From the NCBI RefSeq assembly GCF_021390595.1, contig NZ_JAJEJR010000002.1, forward strand, positions 1,178,001 to 1,242,000: a DNA stretch of 64,000 nt. Direction: 5' to 3'. This document shows positions 45,521 to 52,878 of this stretch, piece after piece. The first letter of the stretch is position 1. Each line of letters begins with the position of its first letter. The notes beneath the pieces are model-generated. The model saw nothing but the letters and a program-made list of their open reading frames with translations. It was not told the DNA's origin and did no database searches. This DNA is from Paraburkholderia sp. HP33-1 (lineage in GTDB: Bacteria; Pseudomonadota; Gammaproteobacteria; Burkholderiales; Burkholderiaceae). The translations under genes were made by a program, and so were the position numbers.

Positions 45521-46492
45521 TCACACCTTCCAGACTTCGCCGAACACCCGTACCCAGTTTTCACCCATGATCTTGCGGATGCGTGTCTCGCTCCAACCGG
45601 CGCGTTCCATTGCGGCCGTGAGGTTCGGAAACTCGCCGATCGTGCGGATGCCTTCGGGATTCACGACCTTGCCGAAGTTCGTCAACTGGCGATAACGGCC
45701 CTTGTCGTGCGTGATCCAGTCGAAGAACTCGGTGCTATAGCCCTGCGTAAAATCGGTGCCGATTCCCACCTGGTCTTCGCCGATCAGGTCGACTACGTAC
45801 TCGATCGCTTCGATATAGTCCTCGACGGTCGCCTCCGCTCCACGCTTCAGGAACGGTGCGAACATCGTCACGCCGACGAAGCCGCCCGCATCGGCGATTT
45901 CCTTCAACTGCTCGTCGGTCTTATTGCGCGGATGCTCCTTGAGCCCCGAGGGACAGCAATGCGAATAGCAGACCGGCTTGTTCGACGCCGCGATCGCCTC
46001 CGACGACGTCTTGCCGCCCACATGCGACAGGTCGACCATGATGCCGACGCGGTTCATCTCCTGAATCACTTCGCGCCCGTAACCGGACAGACCGCCGTCG
46101 CGCTCGTAGCAACCGGTGCCGACGAGGTTCTGCGTGTTGTAGCAAAGCTGCACCACGTTGACGCCGAGATCCTTGAACGCTTCGATATAGCCGAGGTTGT
46201 CCTCGAACGCGTGCGCGTTCTGGAAGCCGAAAATGATGCCGGTTTTGTTCTCTTTCTTCGCGCGAAAGATATCGTCGGCGGTGCGCACCAGCGTGAGGAT
46301 CTCGCTGTATTGACGGATCTGCTGCTTCATTTCGGCGATGTTGTCGACGGTCTTCTGAAAACTCTCCCAGACCGAGACCGTGCAGTTCACCGCGGTCACG
46401 CCGCCCTTGCGCATGTCCTCGAACACCGAGCGCTCGAACTTCGAAATGTTCAGCCCGTCGATGATGATGCTGTTCTCGTGCAGTTGACTCAT
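45521..46492 (-). CDS. M19 (renal dipeptidase-like) family protein, metal site incomplete
   Basis: 323 residues, TIM-barrel M19 fold. The C-terminal marks are normal: GGLSGYGREVIQEMNRVGIMVDLSHVGGKTSSEA with His157, and CYSHCCPSGLKEHPRNKTDEQLKEIADAGGFVGVT with His178, 21 residues apart as His198/His219 in human membrane dipeptidase. The usual DGHND motif near the N-terminus reads IIIDGLNIS, so the first metal's His-x-Asp pair is absent, and the usual Glu in the GVEGGH segment is Gln91 (FGFQNAHAFED). A canonical binuclear zinc dipeptidase is therefore unlikely. It sits 18 bases after glyA in the betaine operon, as a similar gene does in Pseudomonas. Role unknown. Confidence 0.85.
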   Translation of the reverse strand: MSQLHENSIIIDGLNISKFERSVFEDMRKGGVTAVNCTVSVWESFQKTVDNIAEMKQQIRQYSEILTLVRTADDIFRAKKENKTGIIFGFQNAHAFEDNLGYIEAFKDLGVNVVQLCYNTQNLVGTGCYERDGGLSGYGREVIQEMNRVGIMVDLSHVGGKTSSEAIAASNKPVCYSHCCPSGLKEHPRNKTDEQLKEIADAGGFVGVTMFAPFLKRGAEATVEDYIEAIEYVVDLIGEDQVGIGTDFTQGYSTEFFDWITHDKGRYRQLTNFGKVVNPEGIRTIGEFPNLTAAMERAGWSETRIRKIMGENWVRVFGEVWKV

Positions 46493-46510
46493 CGTTTGCT
46501 CCGCGCGGAC

Positions 46511-47785
46511 TCAGTAGATGGGAAAGCGGTCGCACAGCGCGAAAATCTCGCGGCGCACGCGTTGTTCCGTTGCGGCGTCGCCGTCGGGGGACGCGCGCAG
46601 CGCATCGAGCACCTCGACGATCAGACGCCCGACCTCGCGGAACTCGCTGACGCCGAAGCCGCGTGTCGTGGCCGCCGGCGTGCCAAGACGAATGCCGGAG
46701 GTAACGGTCGGCTTTTCCGTATCGAACGGAATGCCGTTCTTGTTGCAGGTGATGCCCGCACGCTCCAACGCCTGTTCCACCTGATTGCCCTTGAGCCCCT
46801 TCGGCCGCAGATCGACCAGCAGCAGATGGTTGTCGGTACCGCCCGTGACCAGATCGACGCCGCCCGCTTTCAACACTTCGCCCAACGCCCGCGCGTTCGC
46901 GAGCACGTTGTCGATATAAGTTCTGAAGCCCGGCTGCAGCGCCTCGCCGAATGCGACCGCCTTGCCGGCGATCACGTGCATGAGCGGCCCCCCCTGCAAG
47001 CCGGGGAACACCGCCGAGTTGATCTTCTTCGCGATCTCCTCGTCATTCGTCAGCACGAAGCCGCCGCGCGGACCGCGCAAGGTCTTGTGTGTGGTCGACG
47101 TCACCACGTGCGCATGCGGGACCGGATTGTCATGACGGCCCGCCGCGATCACGCCGGCGATATGCGCCATGTCCACCATCAACTTCGCACCGACGCCATC
47201 GGCAATCGCACGTAGCCGCGCGAAATCCAGCGCACGCGGATAGGCGGAAAAGCCGGCGATCAGCAGCGCGGGCTTGTGCTGTTGCGCCAGTTCCTCGACC
47301 TGCTCGTAGTCGATCAGCATCGTGTCGCGCCGCACGCCGTACTGCACCGCGTTGAACCACTTGCCCGACAACGCGGGCCTCGCGCCGTGCGTCAGATGCC
47401 CGCCCGCGTCGAGCGACATGCCGAGCACCGTATCGCCCGGCCTCGCGAGCGCGAGCATTACCGCGCCGTTCGCCTGCGCGCCGGAATGCGGCTGCACGTT
47501 GGCGAACTTCGCATTGAAAAGCTGTTTGAGGCGATCGAGCGCGAGCGTCTCGATCGCGTCGACGTATTCGCAACCGCCGTAGTAGCGCTTGCCCGGATAC
47601 CCTTCCGCGTATTTGTTGGTCAGCACGGAGCCCTGTGCGTCGAGCACCGCGCGCGACACGATGTTTTCCGACGCGATCAGCTCGACTTGCGACTGCTGGC
47701 GCTCGAGTTCTTTCAGAATGGCGCCGCGCACCGCCGGATCGTGCGCCGCTAGCGAGTCTTCGAAGAAGGGATTCGGGTTCGACAT
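46511..47785 (-). CDS. glyA: Serine hydroxymethyltransferase
   Basis: 424 residues from the ATG at 47785. It condenses glycine with methylene-tetrahydrofolate to serine, using PLP. Present are [19 protein letters not shown] (34-52), [34 protein letters not shown], and the PLP lysine in [16 protein letters not shown]. It starts the minus-strand betaine operon, turning glycine from sarcosine oxidation into serine. Burkholderia usually carry another glyA near nrdR, so this is probably the catabolic copy. It is divergent from a GATase1-AraC regulator. Confidence 0.95.
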   Translation of the reverse strand: MSNPNPFFEDSLAAHDPAVRGAILKELERQQSQVELIASENIVSRAVLDAQGSVLTNKYAEGYPGKRYYGGCEYVDAIETLALDRLKQLFNAKFANVQPHSGAQANGAVMLALARPGDTVLGMSLDAGGHLTHGARPALSGKWFNAVQYGVRRDTMLIDYEQVEELAQQHKPALLIAGFSAYPRALDFARLRAIADGVGAKLMVDMAHIAGVIAAGRHDNPVPHAHVVTSTTHKTLRGPRGGFVLTNDEEIAKKINSAVFPGLQGGPLMHVIAGKAVAFGEALQPGFRTYIDNVLANARALGEVLKAGGVDLVTGGTDNHLLLVDLRPKGLKGNQVEQALERAGITCNKNGIPFDTEKPTVTSGIRLGTPAATTRGFGVSEFREVGRLIVEVLDALRASPDGDAATEQRVRREIFALCDRFPIY

Positions 47786-48203
47786 GGAAGGTCCGTGAGA
47801 TCGTTGACGGAAAGGCCGCTGCGGGTTGCGGTGGGGTAGCGCCACCGCTTCGCCTTGCGTCTATTCTTGACGGTCCGCCCGCGCGCCGATTTATGAATTC
47901 AGACGTGTTCTTTGCCTTTTCCGCCATGCGAGTCCTTTTTCGACAAGTCGGCGCGATTCGCACGCGCAGGGCTGCACTGGAAAGCGGTTTTGCTGCGCCG
48001 ATCGGGTGCGTGCGCGGGCGGCGCCGCGTCGTTCTGGTGCCGCGCGGGTGCCCTTTCATCAGGCGATTGCTTAGTCATTCCAGGCGTTTTGTGCAGCATC
48101 CAGGGGTTTAGCCTGATGGCACGGTAGTTGCCCTGATACTCAGAATTGACAGAGTCGCCCTCCCTACGGCGACGCGAAATTCAGCTCAGGAATGACCGTT
48201 CTC
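47786..48203. other. 418-base divergent promoter region, no gene seen
   Basis: Between glyA and the regulator gene. It holds TTGACA at 48146-48151 and a hairpin GTCGCC/GGCGAC (48154-48173) just before the regulator start. Its position makes it the probable promoter and operator region of the long betaine operon and of the regulator. I could not place a full promoter with confidence. Confidence 0.45.
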
Positions 48204-49199
48204 ATGTCCACCGATCGCATGGCGTCGCTGTCGCATTTTGCATTCATGCCGGTTCCCAACTTCACGATGATCGCCTTCAGCAATGCGATCGAAGTGCTAC
48301 GCATGGCGAACTATCTGACGGGCCAGACGCTTTACCGCTGGTCGATCGTGAGTCCCGCAGGCGGACCGGTGATGGCGAGCAACGGGTTATCCGTCGATAC
48401 GGGCCCGGTCGAATGCGTCGGTCAACCGGATATCGTGTTCGTGGTCGGCGGCATCGACGTGCAGCGCTCCACCACCGCCGATCATCTGTCCGCGCTGCGC
48501 CGTTTCGCGCGCATGGGCTGCGTGCTCGGCAGTCTGTGCACAGGCACCTACGCGCTCGCGCGCGCCGGTCTGCTGGCGGGTTACGCGTGCGCGATTCATT
48601 GGGAAAACATGTCGGCGCTGAAAGAGGAGTTTCCCGCTACGCGCTTTCTGAAAGAGCTCTTCGTGATCGATCGCGATCGCGTGACCTGTACCGGCGGCGT
48701 CGCGCCGCTCGATATGATGCTGAACCTGATCGGGCCGCGCGTCGGTACTGCGCGCGTCACGCAGATCGCTGAGCAGTTCATCGTCGAACACGTGCGCGAC
48801 ACCAGCGCGCAGCAGAAGATGCCGCTCGTCGCGCGGCTCGGCTCGGCCAACAAGTCGCTGTTCGAAGTGATCTCGCTGATGGAGAACAACATCGAAGAGC
48901 CGCTGTCGCGCGAAGAACTCGCGCGGCTCGCCGGCATGTCGCAACGGCAGTTGCAACGCGTGTTTCGCGAGCATCTGGGCATGACGCCTACGCACTACTA
49001 TCTGACGCTGCGCTTGCGGCGCGCGCGCGAGCTGCTGTTACAGACCGACATGTCGATCATGCACATCACGATGGCGTGCGGCTTCCAGTCGGCCTGCCAC
49101 TTCTCGAAGAGCTATCGCGATGCGTTCGGCACCGCGCCGACCCGCGAGCGTCGCAAGCAGGCGCCTTCATTGTCGAGTGCGCCGGTGCTGGCGGCTTGA
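48204..49199 (+). CDS. GATase1-AraC family transcriptional regulator (GbdR-like)
   Basis: 331 residues from the ATG at 48204; ATGs at 48192 and 48219 are alternatives. The N-terminal DJ-1/PfpI-like glutamine-amidotransferase fold (FAFMPVPNFTMIAFSNAIEVLRMANYL through SLCTGTYALARAGLL, about 8-180) probably senses ligand. The C-terminal AraC DNA-binding domain has two helix-turn-helix units (SREELARLAGMSQRQLQRVFRE and ITMACGFQSACHFSKSYRDAFG, about 238-310). It is divergent from glyA and likely controls the betaine operon. In Pseudomonas GbdR, SouR and CdhR share this architecture; which one this matches cannot be decided by eye. Confidence 0.9.
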   Translation: MSTDRMASLSHFAFMPVPNFTMIAFSNAIEVLRMANYLTGQTLYRWSIVSPAGGPVMASNGLSVDTGPVECVGQPDIVFVVGGIDVQRSTTADHLSALRRFARMGCVLGSLCTGTYALARAGLLAGYACAIHWENMSALKEEFPATRFLKELFVIDRDRVTCTGGVAPLDMMLNLIGPRVGTARVTQIAEQFIVEHVRDTSAQQKMPLVARLGSANKSLFEVISLMENNIEEPLSREELARLAGMSQRQLQRVFREHLGMTPTHYYLTLRLRRARELLLQTDMSIMHITMACGFQSACHFSKSYRDAFGTAPTRERRKQAPSLSSAPVLAA

Positions 49200-49260
49200 A
49201 CAACGCACGCACGCGCTGCGTGCGCAGCAGGCCACGCAGCGCATGAGCGGCCAACGAATC

Positions 49261-50460
49261 TCAGGCCGCCTTCAACAGCCCATGCGGGTCGATCACAAAC
49301 TTCCTCGGCGCGCCGCCGTCGAATTGCCGATATCCGTCGGGCGCATCGTCGAGCGACACCACCGTCACGTTGACGATATCGGCGATCGGTAAACGATCCC
49401 ACAAAATCGCCTGCATCAGGTTGCGGTTGTACTTCATGACGGGCGTCTGCCCGGTGTGGAACGAATGCGACTTGGCCCAGCCTAGTCCGAAACGCAAACT
49501 GAGGCTGCCCTTGCGAGCGGCTGCATCGGCCGAACCCGGATCGTCAGTCACGTAGAGGCCAGGAATGCCGATCGCGCCAGCCGCGCGGGTGATTTCCATC
49601 AGCGAATTGAGCACCGTGGCCGGGGCCTCCTCGTGCGAGCCACTGCTGCCATGACCATGTGCTTCGAAGCCGACGCAATCCACCGCGCAATCCACTTCGG
49701 GGTTGCCGAGGATCTGCTCTATCTGTTCGCCGAGCGTGGCGTCCTTCGACAGATTGATGGTCTGGAAGCCCATCATGCGCGCATGCGCGAGGCGCGCCTC
49801 GTTCATGTCGCCGACGATCGTGCAGGCCGCGCCCAACAGACGCGCGGACGCAGCCGCCGCCATGCCGACCGGTCCCGCACCGGCGATATAGACGGTAGCG
49901 CCAGGCTTTACGCCGGCCATCACGGCGCCGTGATAGCCGGTCGGCAGAATGTCGGACAGGCAGGTCAGGTCGCGGATCTTCGACATCGCCTGCGCGCGGT
50001 CCGGAAATTTGAGCAGATTGAAGTCCGCGTACGGCACCAGCACGTATTCGGCCTGGCCGCCGATCCAACCACCCATGTCGACATAGCCATACGCGCCGCC
50101 CGCGCGCGACGGATTAACGTTCAGACACACTCCCGTGTGCTGCGCCTTGCAGGTCGGGCAACGTCCACAGGCAACGTTGAACGGCACCGACACCAGATCG
50201 CCGATCTGCAGCGTCTCGACGTCGCGCCCCAACTCGATCACTTCTCCAGTAATCTCGTGGCCGAGCACGAGGCCGACCTCGGCGGTCGTGCGACCGCGCA
50301 CCATGTGCTGATCGGAGCCGCAAATATTCGTGCTCACCACCTTCAGGATCACGCCGTGACCGATCGAACGGCCACGTGGATCGACCATCTTCGGATAATC
50401 GATGGACTGCACTTCGACCTTGCCCTGCCCCAGATACACGACGCCGCGGTTGCTGCTCAT
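49261..50460 (-). CDS. fdhA: Glutathione-independent formaldehyde dehydrogenase
   Basis: 399 residues. A zinc medium-chain dehydrogenase that oxidises formaldehyde to formate with tightly bound NAD+. Catalytic zinc ligands are in NICGSDQHMVRG and LVLGHEITGEV; the structural zinc site is CGRCPTCKAQHTGVC near 97-111; the nucleotide fold is VYIAGAGPVGMAAAASARLLG. The long insert EAHGHGSSGSHEEAPATVLN and the length fit the Pseudomonas-type enzyme. It removes the formaldehyde released by GbcAB, DgcAB and SoxBDAG. It converges with the regulator gene. Confidence 0.93.
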   Translation of the reverse strand: MSSNRGVVYLGQGKVEVQSIDYPKMVDPRGRSIGHGVILKVVSTNICGSDQHMVRGRTTAEVGLVLGHEITGEVIELGRDVETLQIGDLVSVPFNVACGRCPTCKAQHTGVCLNVNPSRAGGAYGYVDMGGWIGGQAEYVLVPYADFNLLKFPDRAQAMSKIRDLTCLSDILPTGYHGAVMAGVKPGATVYIAGAGPVGMAAAASARLLGAACTIVGDMNEARLAHARMMGFQTINLSKDATLGEQIEQILGNPEVDCAVDCVGFEAHGHGSSGSHEEAPATVLNSLMEITRAAGAIGIPGLYVTDDPGSADAAARKGSLSLRFGLGWAKSHSFHTGQTPVMKYNRNLMQAILWDRLPIADIVNVTVVSLDDAPDGYRQFDGGAPRKFVIDPHGLLKAA

Positions 50461-50732
50461 TGTCTCGTCTCCATGTCTGTGAGCGGCACGCCATGCACGC
50501 CGCGCGGCGTACCGTTCCACGAGCGTAGCGTTCGCCCGCAGCGGCACCTGTGCCGAACACGACACGCGTTTGGCTTGAACCGACAACGCCTGCGTCGCGC
50601 GAGTCGAAGCCCACAACTTTTTCTTTACCCACGCCCAACTTATCCTCGTTTGCCAGCCGTTCGCACAAGCCCGATAGTGGCGACCTCAGCCGAATCGCCG
50701 ATCCACGCCCCAGAAACAAGGACCCGTCTGCA

Positions 50733-51914
50733 ATGAAGACCCGCGCGCTCAATCTCATCTCGACCGCCACGTTCGCAATGCTCACGCTGTGTGCGATCTC
50801 ACCCGTGAGCCACGCGGCCGAGCCGATCGCCGCGCAACTCAAGCCCACCGTCGATGCCGCGATCCGGCCGCTGATGGCGAAGTACCATATCGCCGGGATG
50901 GCGGTCGGCGTGATCGACGACGGCAAGCCATACGTGTACAACTACGGCGTCGCGTGGACGCAAACCGGCAAGCCGGTCACGCGCGATACGCTGTTCGAAC
51001 TCGGCTCGATCAGCAAGACCTTCACGGCGACGCTCGCGTCGTATGCGCAGCTCGACGGCAAGCTGTCGTTGTCGGACGGCACGGAGCGCTATCTGCCGAC
51101 GTTGCGCGGCCGCCCGTTCGGCAAAGTCAGCCTGCTGAACCTCGGTACGCACACCCCTGGCGGTCTGCCGCTACAGGTGCCGGACGACATTCATAACGAC
51201 GCGCAATTGCTGCAGTACTTCCACGACTGGCAGCCCGCTCATGCGCCGGGCACGTTCCGGACCTACTCCAATCCCGGCATCGGAACACTCGGGCTGATCA
51301 CCGCGAAGAGCATGGGACAGGACTTCACCGTGCTGATGCAGCAACGCGTGTTTCCGGCCCTCGGTATGAACAGCACCTACCTCGACGTCCCCGCGGCGAA
51401 AATGAATAACTACGCGCAGGGCTATGCGAAAGACGGTGCGCCGGTCCGCTTGACGGGCGGCGTGCTTTCCGCCGAAGCCTACGGCGTGAGGTCGACCGCC
51501 GCGGATATGCTGCGGTTCGTGCAGGCGAACATGAACCTGATTCCTGTCGACAGTCAGTTGCAGCGCGCGATCACACAGACGCATACCGGCTACTTTCAGG
51601 CCGGCGTGCTGACCCAGGATCTGATCTGGGAGCAGTACCCCTATCCGGTCGAGTTGCAGACCTTGCTCGCCGGGAATTCGCTGCAGATGGTCCTCAACGG
51701 GACTCCGTCGACCGAAATCAAACCGCCGTTGCCGCCGCAGCAGAACGTCTGGATCAACAAGACCGGTTCGACCAACGGCTTCGGTGCGTATGTCGCGTTC
51801 GTGCCGCAAAAGCGCGTCGGCATCGTGATACTCGCCAACCGCAACTTCCCGAACGAGGCGCGCGTGAGCGCCGCGCATCAGATCCTCACGGCGCTGGATG
51901 GCGGCGGCCATTGA
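50733..51914 (+). CDS. Class C (AmpC-type) beta-lactamase
   Basis: 393 residues with a Sec signal peptide (about 1-28, ending SHAAEP). All class C catalytic motifs are present: nucleophile Ser in SISK (near 92-95), YSN (about 180), and KTG in NKTGSTNGFG near the C-terminus. Length is normal. It hydrolyses cephalosporins in the periplasm. No ampR gene is adjacent, so the usual induction layout is absent. It sits alone between fdhA and the sox operon. Confidence 0.92.
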   Translation: MKTRALNLISTATFAMLTLCAISPVSHAAEPIAAQLKPTVDAAIRPLMAKYHIAGMAVGVIDDGKPYVYNYGVAWTQTGKPVTRDTLFELGSISKTFTATLASYAQLDGKLSLSDGTERYLPTLRGRPFGKVSLLNLGTHTPGGLPLQVPDDIHNDAQLLQYFHDWQPAHAPGTFRTYSNPGIGTLGLITAKSMGQDFTVLMQQRVFPALGMNSTYLDVPAAKMNNYAQGYAKDGAPVRLTGGVLSAEAYGVRSTAADMLRFVQANMNLIPVDSQLQRAITQTHTGYFQAGVLTQDLIWEQYPYPVELQTLLAGNSLQMVLNGTPSTEIKPPLPPQQNVWINKTGSTNGFGAYVAFVPQKRVGIVILANRNFPNEARVSAAHQILTALDGGGH

Positions 51915-51926
51915 TACGCCGTGTAG

Positions 51927-52190
51927 TTACGCGCGCAGCCGCGCACGCGCGGCGCCGGCGATCCGCGCAAGCGCATCCGCGCTCAGACGGGCTGCGACCT
52001 TTTCGACGTACGCGTGATGCCGTGCTTCGAGCGGCGCGCCGAGCTCGCGCGCGAGCAGATAGCGGATCAGCGCAATGCGCCGGTGACGCAACGCGATGCT
52101 TTGATCGAGCAGCGCAAGCGCGGCGCCGGCATCGCGCTCGTCGCACGCGCGCGCCGTGAGACGAGCGGTGGCCGCCCGTGTCGACGTCAT
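51927..52190 (-). CDS. Possible small Arg/Ala-rich protein after soxG
   Basis: 87 residues, ATG at 52190, 31 bases downstream of the soxG stop. It is highly helical and Ala/Arg-rich with a Leu-rich middle (ALALLDQSIALRHRRIALIRYLLARE). It could be the last gene of the sox operon. Such composition also arises in shadow frames, and no family is recognised, so support is limited. No longer frame on the opposite strand explains it. Confidence 0.4.
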   Translation of the reverse strand: MTSTRAATARLTARACDERDAGAALALLDQSIALRHRRIALIRYLLARELGAPLEARHHAYVEKVAARLSADALARIAGAARARLRA

Positions 52191-52221
52191 GGCGAAATCA
52201 GCAACGCGAAACGTGCATCGC

Positions 52222-52878
52222 TCAGGACATCAACGGCTCGGCGGCGTCGAGCATGATCCTGACGAAGTAGTCCGCGAAGCTGCGGCGCACGACGATATCG
52301 AAGCTGTCCGCGCCAGTGGGCAGCAAGGTGATCGACGCCTTGAAATAGTGGCTCTGCGCGCACTGCCCCACGCCGAACAGTTTGGGATGCAGATCGAGCG
52401 GACAGCCGCGCGCGAGCACCTCGCGCGTCCGTGTGCCGCTGATTTCGAGCACCGTATAGCCGCTGCCGACATCGACCGCCGATGCGAACACCCCCGCGAA
52501 CGCCGTGCCGAGCTTGCCCTGCAACGGCGCAGTACGTGTCGCGTCGTGCGCGGCCTCCGAGCGCACGAGCCATTCGTCCGGGCCGAGCCACACCATGTCG
52601 TAGCCGTTGCCGCGCGCAACCGTGTTCGCCTGTTCCGGCGGCTTGCACCCGATCACCTGTTCTACCGCGCGGATGAACGCCGCGTCGCGCGTATCGCCGC
52701 GCACGTTCACGAGTTCGAGAAACGGCCGCTCGCCGAGCCGGAACGCGGCCGTTGCGTTGGCCTGGTGTTGCTTCAGCAACGCAACCGCGCCGACCAGCGG
52801 AGACTCCTGCCACACGCCGCTTTGCCGCCCAATCGTGCGATCCACGATCGATACCGTTGCGCCTCTTTCATTCCACAT
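52222..52878 (-). CDS. soxG: Sarcosine oxidase gamma subunit
   Basis: 218 residues. The gamma-subunit (GcvT-like) signature is GYDMVWLGPDEWLVRSEAAHD near 92-112 and VDVGSGYTVLEISGTRTREVLARGCPLDLHPKLFGVGQCAQSHYFKASITLLPTGADSFDIVVRRSFADYF. It helps form the tetrahydrofolate-binding chamber of the heterotetramer. It overlaps the soxA stop by 11 bases. The family N-terminus agrees with the ATG at 52878. Confidence 0.9.
   Translation of the reverse strand: MWNERGATVSIVDRTIGRQSGVWQESPLVGAVALLKQHQANATAAFRLGERPFLELVNVRGDTRDAAFIRAVEQVIGCKPPEQANTVARGNGYDMVWLGPDEWLVRSEAAHDATRTAPLQGKLGTAFAGVFASAVDVGSGYTVLEISGTRTREVLARGCPLDLHPKLFGVGQCAQSHYFKASITLLPTGADSFDIVVRRSFADYFVRIMLDAAEPLMS

Noticed and set aside
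44951..47215. 754-codon open frame on the plus strand
   Set aside because: Antisense to the V4R, M19 and glyA genes; rich in His, Arg and Ala with no family motif.
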